Assembly (NCBI RefSeq): GCF_022539665.2
Contig: NC_081332.1
Location: forward strand, 1 to 64,000
Length of the DNA: 64,000 bases
DNA from: Daphnia carinata
Taxonomy: Eukaryota; Arthropoda; Branchiopoda; Diplostraca; Daphniidae
Reading direction: 5' to 3'
The first letter of the stretch is position 1. Each line of letters begins with the position of its first letter. The notes under the pieces are model-generated. The model was given only the letters and a program-made list of their open reading frames with translations. It ran no database searches and was not told the DNA's origin. Shown here in pieces: positions 22,361-31,900 of this stretch. The position numbers and the translations under genes were made by a program.

Positions 22361-22434
22361 GCCTTTGTGGCGCAATTGGCTAGCGCGTTCGGCTGTTAAC
22401 CGGAAGGCTGGTGGTTCGATCCCACCCAGGGGCG
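22361..22434 (+). tRNA. tRNA-Asn(GTT): tRNA-Asn(GTT) (unit 17)
   Basis: Gene identical to 1046..1119. Two bases are lost in the upstream flank, giving the shortest unit (1330 bp) and a broken spacer ORF. Confidence 0.93.
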
Positions 22435-22655
22435 AAGGCCATGTTTTTAACGATTTTTCGTTTCCAAAGAGATGCTTCCAGTTTTTTAAAAACCTCCCTC
22501 GCTTTCAAGTATACGTCTTTGGCTAGTCGTCAGTGGTGAACAAACTTGGTGACTCTTCACAAAAACATATTATGGTACCATTGCTTAGTTTTAATAACTT
22601 ACTCTACAGTCATTGATAATTAATACAACTAGTGGTTTCACCGACAAGCCGATGG

Positions 22656-22728
22656 CGTTCCACTTGGGTAAACCCCGAAGAATCTTCAGCGTGTGAGGCT
22701 GACGTGATAACCGCTACACTATGAGGAC
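22656..22728 (-). pseudogene. tRNA-Val(CAC)-like, decayed (unit 18)
   Basis: Same lesions as 9..81. Confidence 0.68.
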
Positions 22729-22827
22729 ACGTTTGTCTACCAAAGCACTCATTTCGAAAACAGATTTTAAAGCCATTACGACAAAATGGTTGCAATTTAC
22801 GAGCTAGCACGAGGTTTACTAGCGTCT

Positions 22828-22900
22828 TGTTCCCACCCAGGATCGAACTGAGGACCTTCAGCGTGTTAGGCCGACGTGATAACCACTACACTATGGGAAC
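22828..22900 (-). tRNA. tRNA-Val(AAC): tRNA-Val(AAC) (unit 18)
   Basis: Intact; T4 trailer variant. Confidence 0.92.
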
Positions 22901-22955
22901 TGAACCTCGCATATCGTTTTCAATTTATGGGAACAACTTTTATTTAGAACATTGC

Positions 22956-23028
22956 CGCCCAACGTTGGGCTCGAACCCACGACCCTGAGATTAACAGTCT
23001 CATGCTCTACCGACTGAGCTAGCCAGGC
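22956..23028 (-). tRNA. Lys-body tRNA with GTT anticodon (unit 18)
   Basis: Gene as 309..381, with the 5' flank variant of unit 13. Confidence 0.74.
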
Positions 23029-23692
23029 ACATGTACGATTTTCAGCAAGACTTGAAACACCTGTTTTCCAATACAAAAAGATGATGCCTCACACCATGAA
23101 GTACACCAGGAGCAGTACCGATTTCAAAATCAGCTAGCTACACCTGTGAGTCTCCAGAAATGGCATTGCGGCTCATGAATTTGGATATTTTGAAGGAGAG
23201 ATGTGCTGATAGTTTGGAAAATAAATAAAGTAAACGAATGTTTTCGTGTAAAATCGGACTGAAAAATAAGCCCGACAAAATAAGCCCGACTTTTCGGGAT
23301 TGTTTTTTTCTTTCACAGACATATATAAAACAATATGAACTAGATCTCAAATTAAACGAGAAAACACGAAAATCAAATTTACTTTTAGATTGGGCTTATA
23401 GTTTTTCAAATAAATGGGAAAAAGGAATGACACATTTTTTGAGGGATGTCTTCAAGAAGCAATACGAAAGGTACGTTTTCTCGGTTTGTTTCCGGTTTCA
23501 TTTAAACAAACTATTAATAATTGATTTACTTATACATTTTTACTCTGTCCTTGGTAGAAGCCTAATTACAAAGTTGACAAATGGCGTCCAACTGACTTTT
23601 CTCACATTATCAAAAGGGTTGAATAATGTTCAAGGACGTTTCTTCCAGTCCTGCATAGCCGTTGAATTACCTTTCCCCCTTGGACATTACAT

Positions 23693-23766
23693 GCCTTTGT
23701 GGCGCAATTGGCTAGCGCGTTCGGCTGTTAACCGGAAGGCTGGTGGTTCGATCCCACCCAGGGGCG
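23693..23766 (+). tRNA. tRNA-Asn(GTT): tRNA-Asn(GTT) (unit 18)
   Basis: Identical to 1046..1119. Confidence 0.93.
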
Positions 23767-23987
23767 AAGGCCATGTTTTTAACGATTTTTCGTTTCCAAA
23801 GAGATGCTTCCAGTTTTTTAAAAACCTCCCTCGCTTTCAAGTATACGTCTTTGGCTAGTCGTCAGTGGTGAACAAACTTGGTGACTCTTCACAAAAACAT
23901 ATTATGGTACCATTGCTTAGTTTTAATAACTTACTCTACAGTCATTGATAATTAATACAACTAGTGGTTTCACCGACAAGCCGATGG

Positions 23988-24060
23988 CGTTCCACTTGGG
24001 TAAACCCCGAAGAATCTTCAGCGTGTGAGGCTGACGTGATAACCGCTACACTATGAGGAC
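23988..24060 (-). pseudogene. tRNA-Val(CAC)-like, decayed (unit 19)
   Basis: Same lesions as 9..81. Confidence 0.68.
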
Positions 24061-24159
24061 ACGTTTGTCTACCAAAGCACTCATTTCGAAAACAGATTTT
24101 AAAGCCATTACGACAAAATGGTTGCAATTTACGAGCTAGCACGAGGTTTACTAGCGTCT

Positions 24160-24232
24160 TGTTCCCACCCAGGATCGAACTGAGGACCTTCAGCGTGTTA
24201 GGCCGACGTGATAACCACTACACTATGGGAAC
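24160..24232 (-). tRNA. tRNA-Val(AAC): tRNA-Val(AAC) (unit 19)
   Basis: Intact; T4 trailer variant. Confidence 0.92.
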
Positions 24233-24287
24233 TGAACCTCGCATATCGTTTTCAATTTATGGGAACAACTTTTATTTAGAACATTGC

Positions 24288-24360
24288 CGCCCAACGTTGG
24301 GCTCGAACCCACGACCCTGAGATTAACAGTCTCATGCTCTACCGACTGAGCTAGCCAGGC
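24288..24360 (-). tRNA. Lys-body tRNA with GTT anticodon (unit 19)
   Basis: Gene as 309..381, with the 5' flank variant of unit 13. Confidence 0.74.
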
Positions 24361-25024
24361 ACATGTACGATTTTCAGCAAGACTTGAAACACCTGTTTTC
24401 CAATACAAAAAGATGATGCCTCACACCATGAAGTACACCAGGAGCAGTACCGATTTCAAAATCAGCTAGCTACACCTGTTAGTCTCCAGAAATGGCATTG
24501 CGGCTCATGAATTTGGATATTTTGAAGGAGAGATGTGCTGATAGTTTGGAAAATAAATAAAGTAAACGAATGTTTTCGTGTAAAATCGGACTGAAAAATA
24601 AGCCCGACAAAATAAGCCCGACTTTTCGGGATTGTTTTTTTCTTTCACAGACATATATAAAACAATATGAACTAGATCTCAAATTAAATGAGAAAACACG
24701 AAAATCAAATTTACTTTTAGATTGGGCTTATAGTTTTTCAAATAAATGGGAAAAAGGAATGACACATTTTTTGAGGGATGTCTTGAAGAAGCAATACGAA
24801 AGGTACGTTTTCTCGGTTTGTTTCCGGTTTCATTTAAACAAACTATTAATAATTGATTTACTTATACATTTTTACTCTGTCCTTGGTAGAAGCCTAATTA
24901 CAAAGTTGACAAATGGCGTCCAACTGACTTTTCTCACATTATCAAAAGGGTTGAATAATGTTCAAGGACGTTTCTTCCAGTCCTGCATAGCCGTTGAATT
25001 ACCTTTCCCCCTTGGACATTACAT

Positions 25025-25098
25025 GCCTTTGTGGCGCAATTGGCTAGCGCGTTCGGCTGTTAACCGGAAGGCTGGTGGTTCGATCCCACCCAGGGGCG
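25025..25098 (+). tRNA. tRNA-Asn(GTT): tRNA-Asn(GTT) (unit 19)
   Basis: Gene identical to 1046..1119. The surrounding spacer has a few private substitutions. Confidence 0.93.
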
Positions 25099-25320
25099 AA
25101 GGCCATGTTTTTAACGATTTTTTGTTTCCAAAGAGATGCTTCCAGTTTTTTAAAAAACCTCCCTCGCTTTCAAGTATACGTCTTTGGCTAGTCGTCAGTG
25201 GTGAACAAACTTGGTGACTCTTCACAAAAACATATTATGGTACCATTGCTTAGTTTTAATAACTTACTCTACAGTCATTGATAATTAATACAACTAGTGG
25301 TTTCACCGACAAGCCGATGG

Positions 25321-25393
25321 CGTTCCACTTGGGTAAACCCCGAAGAATCTTCAGCGTGTGAGGCTGACGTGATAACCGCTACACTATGAGGAC
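25321..25393 (-). pseudogene. tRNA-Val(CAC)-like, decayed (unit 20)
   Basis: Same lesions as 9..81. Confidence 0.68.
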
Positions 25394-25492
25394 ACGTTTG
25401 TCTACCAAAGCACTCATTTCGAAAACAGATTTTAAAGCCATTACGACAAAATGGTTGCAATTTACGAGCTAGCACGAGGTTTACTAGCGTCT

Positions 25493-25565
25493 TGTTTCCA
25501 CCCAGGATCGAACTGAGGACCTTCAGCGTGTTAGTCCGACGTGATAACCACTACACTATGGGAAC
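25493..25565 (-). pseudogene. tRNA-Val(AAC), damaged edge copy (unit 20)
   Basis: Two private substitutions break pairing relative to 181..253. The acceptor 3' strand becomes TGGAAAC (C-A mismatch with GTTCCCA), and the anticodon stem becomes TCGGA/GCTGA (A-G mismatch next to the loop). The anticodon itself is still AAC. Confidence 0.6.
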
Positions 25566-25620
25566 TGAACCTCGCGTATCGTCTTCAATTTATGGGAACA
25601 ACTTTTATTTAGAACATTGC

Positions 25621-25693
25621 CGCCCAACGTTGGGCTCGAACCCACGACCCTGAGATTAACAGTCTCATGCTCTACCGACTGAGCTAGCCAGGC
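25621..25693 (-). tRNA. Lys-body tRNA with GTT anticodon (unit 20)
   Basis: Gene as 309..381, with the flank variant of unit 13. Confidence 0.72.
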
Positions 25694-26357
25694 ACATGTA
25701 CGATTTTCAGCAAGACTTGAAACACCTGTTTTCCAATACAAAAAGATGATGCCTCACACCATGAAGTACACCAGGAGCAGTACCGATTTCAAAATCAGCT
25801 AGCTACACCTGTTAGTCTCCAGAAATGGCATTGCGGCTCATGAATTCGGATATTTTGAAGGAGAGATGTGCTGATAGTTTGGAAAATAAATAAAGTAAAC
25901 GAATGTTTTCGTGTAAAATCGGACTGAAAAATAAGCCCGACAAAATAAGCCCGACTTTTCGGGATTGTTTTTTTCTTTCACAGACATATATAAAACAATA
26001 TGAACTAGATCTCAAATTAAACGAGAAAACACGAAAATCAAATTTACTTTTAGATTGGGCTTATAGTTTTTCAAATAAATGGGAAAAAGGAATGACACAT
26101 TTTTTGAGGGATGTCTTCAAGAAGCAATACGAAAGGTACGTTTTCTCGGTTTGTTTCCGGTTTCATTTAAACAAACTATTAATAATTGATTTACTTATAC
26201 ATTTTTACTCTGTCCTTGGTAGAAGCCTAATTACAAAGTTGACAAATGGCGTCCAACTGAATTTTCTCACATTATCAAAAGGGTTGAATAATGTTCAAGG
26301 ACGTTTCTTCCAGTCCTGCATAGCCGTTGAATTACCTTTCCCCCTTGGACCCTTATT

Positions 26358-26431
26358 ACCTTTGTGGCGCAATTGGCTAGCGCGTTCGGCTGTTAAAAAT
26401 CAGGCTGGTGGTTCGATCCCACCCAGGGGCG
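26358..26431 (+). pseudogene. tRNA-Asn(GTT), damaged edge copy (unit 20)
   Basis: The first acceptor base is A instead of G. The 3' strand of the anticodon stem reads AAATC instead of CCGGA, so the anticodon arm cannot pair. The upstream flank is also rearranged (CCCTTATTACC in place of ATTACATGCC). The T-arm and terminator are intact. This is the last Asn copy in the array and the only dead one. Confidence 0.85.
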
Positions 26432-26652
26432 AAGGCCATGTTTTTAACGATTTTTCGTTTCCAAAGAGATGCTTCCAGTTTTTTAAAAACCTCCCTCGCT
26501 TTCAAGTATACGTCTTTGGCTAGTCGTCAGTGGTGAACAAACTTGGTGACTCTTCACAAAAACATATTATGGTACCATTGCTTAGTTTTAATAACTTACT
26601 CTACAGTCATTGATAATTAATACAACTAGTGGTTTCACCGACAAGCCGATGG

Positions 26653-26725
26653 CGTTCCACTTGGGTAAACCCCGAAGAATCTTCAGCGTGTGAGGCTGAC
26701 GTGATAACCGCTACACTATGAGGAC
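26653..26725 (-). pseudogene. tRNA-Val(CAC)-like, decayed (unit 21)
   Basis: Same lesions as 9..81. Confidence 0.68.
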
Positions 26726-26824
26726 ACGTTTGTCTACCAAAGCACTCATTTCGAAAACAGATTTTAAAGCCATTACGACAAAATGGTTGCAATTTACGAG
26801 CTAGCACGAGGTTTACTAGCGTCT

Positions 26825-26897
26825 TGTTCCCACCCAGGATCGAACTGGGGACCTTCAGCGTGTTAGGCCGACGTGATAACCACTACACTATGCGAAC
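26825..26897 (-). tRNA. tRNA-Val(AAC): tRNA-Val(AAC), divergent edge copy (unit 21)
   Basis: The T-stem is CCCAG/CTGGG, fully Watson-Crick and probably the ancestral state; internal units have CTCAG. The acceptor 5' strand is GTTCGCA, giving one G-G mismatch against TGGGAAC. Function is doubtful. Confidence 0.65.
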
Positions 26898-26952
26898 TGA
26901 ACCTCGCATATCGTCTTCAATTTATGGGAACAACTTTTATTTAGAACATTGC

Positions 26953-27025
26953 CGCCCAACGTTGGGCTCGAACCCACGACCCTGAGATTAACAGTCTCAT
27001 GCTCTACCGACTGAGCTAGCCAGGC
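26953..27025 (-). tRNA. Lys-body tRNA with GTT anticodon (unit 21)
   Basis: Gene as 309..381, with the flank variant of unit 13. It is the last tRNA in the array, because the unit is cut off before its Asn gene. Confidence 0.72.
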
Positions 27026-27609
27026 ACATGTACGATTTTCAGCAAGACTTGAAACACCTGTTTTCCAATACAAAAAGATGATGCCTCACACCATGAAGTA
27101 CACCAGGAGCAGTACCGATTTCAAAATCAGCTAGCTACACCTGTTAGTCTCTAGAAATGGCATTGCGGCTCATGAATTTGGATATTTTGAAGGAGAGATG
27201 TGCTGATAGTTTGGAAAATAAATAAAGTAAACGAATGTTTTCGTGTAAAATCGGACTGAAAAATAAGCCCGACAAAATAAGCCCGACTTTTCGGGATTGT
27301 TTTTTTCTTTCACAGACATATATAAAACAATATGAACTAAATCTCAAATTAAACGAGAAAACACGAAAATCAAATTTACTTTTAGATTGGGCTTATAGTT
27401 TTTCAAATAAATGGGAAAAAGGAATGAAACATTTTTTGAGGGATGTCTTCAAGAAGCAATACGAAAGGTACGTTTTCTCGGTTTGTTTCCGGTTTCATTT
27501 AAACAAACTATTAATAATTGATTTACTTATACATTTTTACTCTGTCCTTGGTAGAAGCCTAATTACAAACTTGACAAATGGCGTCCAACTGACTTTTCTG
27601 ACATTATCA

Positions 27610-27770
27610 GGAAAAAATACAACTACAATAGAACGTAACAGAAAACAATTGGCATAAATGGAATGAATCCATCTCTAGGAAACTATTAGAAAAGAATTTC
27701 TCGATTACCACAAATGCCAAATCCACATTTAAATGTTTCACACAAAAATCTTTTTGTTGGAACACAAAAG
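27610..27770. other. Right flank of the tRNA array
   Basis: Unit similarity ends at 27609 within the spacer. The following AT-rich sequence is unrelated to the unit. I see no target-site duplication or inverted repeat at the junction. Confidence 0.6.
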
Positions 27771-28236
27771 TCATTGCTCATAAAACATAAACAAACTCCG
27801 GTCGAACGAAGAATGTTCAAGGGAAATTGCCATATCCCGCAGATTCTGGAAAAAGTAAACTAAATTGCCATCCCTACGAATGCTCAGCATACCATAGAGC
27901 GATGTCAAGAAACAAAAGTAAATAATTTGTGAGGCGGAAAGGAAGGCCTGTGATAACCGAATGGAGGATGTTGGAATAACAAGCCCAAAGGATGCAGGAA
28001 ATCTTTGTAACGCAATGCCAAGCCTTCCCATAAAGATTCTCAAATCCAATCAATTTATGCTCTCAAGCGTTGATCAGGAGACTAACTCGAGGGGAATAGC
28101 CAAAATAGCGATCATGGTGATCATGGCCCTACATAGTGATTGTGGTTTAGATAGCAAAGAATTTTGCTTAAGATTCTCGGGCTTAAGATTCACATATGTT
28201 GTTCCTTTAGGTTCAAAATTATTCTTCACAGGGTGA
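27771..28236 (-). pseudogene. Possible fragment of a multipass chemoreceptor-like gene, with stops
   Basis: One minus-strand frame reads almost throughout. It has a hydrophobic stretch containing MITMIAILAIPLELV, then two in-frame TGA codons about ten codons apart (the second at 28050..28052), then a second hydrophobic stretch (QIIYFCFLTSLYGMLSI) followed by a charged, hydrophilic segment. Alternating membrane and hydrophilic segments suggest an insect/crustacean gustatory-receptor-type protein, but no diagnostic motif is present. No intron of reasonable size can remove both stops. I treat it as a decayed fragment; a spurious ORF is the alternative. Confidence 0.3.
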
Positions 28237-28936
28237 ACGAGGTTGTTTGTTTGAGTTATCAGAACGGTAACCTGCGTTAGATAACTTAATTAATTTTTTT
28301 TTTCAATCTGGAATCAGTTATCCTTGTAATTTTTTTTTTCACATTGAATGAGAATTCTACTTTAGGAAGAGAACCTTTTTTTTACTGTTCCGAAATTTTT
28401 GTTTTTATTTTGTTTTTCCTATTTGCTTTTGGTGTTTTTTTTGTTTATTTGATTTTTTTTTTCAATACTAAAAATATATTGCTTAATGATTAATTATAAA
28501 TTTGGATGAACCTGCACTGACTTAACGCACCATCTTATTTTGTACCTGAGCTTCGATTACAAATAGATTATGCAAAGCGTCCAAGCGTTTTCATTGTATT
28601 ATATGGTACTGGGTATGAGTATCAGATTAGAAGAAGGCAAAAAATATGACAATCCGAGACTGTAACTGAAAAATTTAGGTTAACAGGGTAGGATCGACCT
28701 GTTCAGCATTCGGCCGACAAAGTGTGGGCAAATAGAGCGTAGTGCGGATGTCCTCTTTCTTGCCTAGCATAAATGTCAAGACTTTGTGCTTAGCCTCCTG
28801 CTCCAACTCTTCACCTAATTTTGGGTTCGTAACGCAGTGGAACCCAACCTTTCAAATGAAAGTTGCTCTTAGTATTGTAAAACTTAATTATACAAATTAA
28901 CGAAACTAAGGTCACGTGTAAAAAAAATAAATATAT
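28237..28936. other. Intergenic, AT-rich with T-runs
   Basis: No credible ORF, RNA gene or repeat family was recognised. It holds several T8-T10 runs. Confidence 0.5.
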
Positions 28937-28942
28937 ATTTAT
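28937..28942 (-). terminator. Polyadenylation signal overlapping the vitellogenin-like stop codon
   Basis: On the minus strand the sequence GAATAAATA contains both the TAA stop (28941..28939) and an AATAAA hexamer (28942..28937). Confidence 0.55.
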
Positions 28943-31900
28943 TCTCCTACTATGGTTGGCTTAAAGTGACCGTATAATCCGTAGCATGATGGTCGGCACT
29001 CCTTCACAGTACTAGTTGAGAAACATTTGGCTTCGTCGGAACTGCGCACGACAACCAACGTACGTCGTATGATGCATCCATCACTGGGTGGGGAGCTAGG
29101 AGGCGAAGGCACGGGGGTAAGAGGAAGATCGTGTTTGTTGTGGCAGGTATTTTGTTCCTCGCTGGGGAAAAAAAAATTAATAAAATACAGGGAACACAGC
29201 TGTATTGTAAAACAAAAACGACACTGATGATGATCGTTTACCGTAGCTGGCCTCGGACTTTGTCGGGGAGCCCGAAACATTGCTTTCCTTGATGGCCGTC
29301 GTTCAGTTGGTAAGAAGCGGCCATCAAGGTGCCGGACGAGAGAATACAGCGTTGAGGATCACGCAGTTCAGAAACGGTTTCTCCGTCCATGTTACCGCAA
29401 AGGCCAATCATCTTTCCTTGGAACGACCTGGGTGCCTATCAATCAACCAATGTCTACTCAACGTCATTAGGAAACGTCATTAAATAAAACATACTTTGAC
29501 AGTGACGCTACTCGATGCATCAGTTATGATATGGATATCATGTCCGTGCGACGAAAGCTTGAAAGCAGCTGGTCCGACCTTAAATAATCGAAAAACGAAG
29601 AATGAAATTAACTACTTTAAAAACCATGCAAAACCTAAAGAGGTGGCATTAATAGTTACACGCAGCTGACATGGAAGGACTATTACAAGCCAATAAATAT
29701 TGGACACTGGACTTGAACAAAATCATTGCTCTAGGATTTAGTGGAATAATCTTCACCTTATAGACTCCAATAGAAGGTCGAGAGCTGGATTGGTAAGTCA
29801 TATCAGCGTGGTGGACTTCCAGTGGTTGATCCTCGGTGACGACCACATCGATTTCATTATAGCGAATCTTAAGAGTGGCCGCTGCCACTTCTAATTTGTC
29901 TCGACCAACTAATAGGGTCACAGTCTATGAAAATTTATATAGAAAAAAAAAAGTTCTTACACAAGCTAACTGGCAGTCTAAGGTAAATCAATACCACAAA
30001 CCTTGTTTTCACCGTCTTGACGCATTAACACGGCTAGTGTCTCAATGCCCGGTACAGTCATGACAACGTGTTCACAGTCATTGATGTGCGCGTTGTACTG
30101 CACTTTGTCAAATGTTGTGATGCTATTCCTCTCCAGGCGACAGATTGCTATTTTGTTTAGTAAACATGTATGTGTTTCAAATGAAATTCTCTCGGCAAAC
30201 TTCGTCGTCAAAATTTTTTTTTAAATGGGAGAGTTTGAAAAACATTCTTACGAGCAAATCCGTCACTGATAGTGTTATCAATCAATCGTTCCATCAATGA
30301 GCTCTTAGCGCTGACCGGGAATATCACGTTGGCTGTTTCGGAAAGCGGTAAGTCACGGAATAAGGTGTTGGATTGCGGTTTGTGGAACATCAGGTCAACG
30401 GCCGATAAGGATGGCTGAACTTTGGCAGAGATTCGTAACTGTTTGTTGGCGTTGTTCACTTCCACCCGATTTTCTGACAAGTGGGCATAGAATTTGCTTT
30501 TAAGCCAGCCTTCCACGCCCAACGTGGCGTTCATCAAAATGGGTAGCATCTTCATGAATGAAACGGAAAAATTCAAACGTTTAAAAAGCTGGATTTTCGA
30601 ACGGCGAAAATCCAAATTTTGTCAGAGGAAGCATTTGTAACATACATAACCATATTTGACGACGGCGTTGTATTCGTCCAGAACAGTGGCAAGCTCTTTG
30701 ACAGCCAAGCATTGCTCATGGCTAAATTCTCCTCGGGATTCGTGCATGATACAGTCACGATTTGCCGTTGAGTCCTCGACATAGCGAATAAACGCATCGC
30801 TGCGTTTCATACTGACCTATAAAAAGAATAATTTCGTAAGTTAAATCCTTAGGTTTCAACCAATAATTTCGCAAAGGGGCTAGAAAAACGTACATCAACC
30901 GCGATTTGATGTTCCGAACACGAGTCTCCGAAACCGATATTTGCGTTCCAGGAGGCTTCCATCGGAGTATCGATCATTGTGCGACGATCCAGTGAGGGTA
31001 ATCGCGGATAAGTTCCACCTCCTTCAATGCACAACTGTCAAAAACTGTCGTTAAGTTTCAAATCAACACGAATTCCGGTTAAAAATCCTACCGTAAACGG
31101 GTCTGACACTTCTTGATTGATGGGCAATTCGAGCTGAGCATTGATGGCGAGTTTGGTGCCTTCCGTTCCGTAGGCCCCGGCGAAAGAAGCACCGTAGATT
31201 TTGGCAGGCAAGCCGACCTTCTCCATAATGAGTTTAGCATCAACGTGAATGGCCGATCCTTTTGGCACGGGACCTAAAACCTTCATAAAAACGCATAGTT
31301 ATCTCTACGAATATTCATTCGTAGCTTTCATCAACTTGAAAATCATCCAGCCAGAAACAGGGTGGAACGCACGGTACTTTGTTCAGTTTTTTTTATATGA
31401 GGCTCCATGTTGTTTGATAGGTACTGAATGCGGTTAACTGGCTCCTTAATGGCGGCCGGTGATTTTGAACCTGTGCTGTACACTTGGGTGCCTCTATCCA
31501 ACTTGTCTGCCGCATCTACCATACGTGAAACAGACACGTTGCCATCGTTATTTTTGGTGACTTCCATTTAAGAATTCGCCGTCCCCAGTTTACTCACCGA
31601 TGTTTAAGAAGAACACAATTTTCGTCGTTTCCGAGGCGATTGGGTCCAGTGTGACGCGATACGATTGAAGGTGTAGCGAAGCAGGTAGCAAAGCAAAATT
31701 GGCGTCCATGAAAAATTTGGAGGGTGATTCCTGCCAAACAGATCGATGATTGGCAGCAGGGGGTAATTCTTTTTTGCTGGTCCAGTTCAGTTTTAATCCA
31801 GATATACCACCAATTGGGTGCTGATGCTGGAAATTGTCAGAACGTTAAAAAAAAACATTTGTTTTGTAGAAAAATATCGCATTTTTTTTTAAATTCCGCT

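Larger units (their letters stand above)
1..27609. repeat. Tandem tRNA gene array, ~1,332-bp unit, 20 periods plus a truncated terminal unit
   Basis: The same unit repeats head to tail with periods of 1330 to 1333 bp. The Val(AAC) gene, for example, recurs at 181, 1513, 2846, 4178 and so on to 26825. Unit order along the plus strand is tRNA-Val(CAC)-like (-), tRNA-Val(AAC) (-), Lys-body tRNA with GTT anticodon (-), about 660 bp of spacer, tRNA-Asn(GTT) (+), and about 220 bp of spacer. Most length changes are single bases in the A-run just 3' of the Asn gene or in the C-run before it. The array is already in progress at base 1, so its true size is unknown. It stops at 27609, where similarity ends abruptly about 360 bp before the next Asn gene would begin. 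Most units differ by only a few substitutions; units 20 and 21 differ most. Confidence 0.97.

Noticed and set aside
1-27609. CRISPR-like or transposon array
   Set aside because: The repeat unit is 1.3 kb of tRNA genes in eukaryotic sequence, with no short repeats with unique spacers, no transposase and no terminal inverted repeats.
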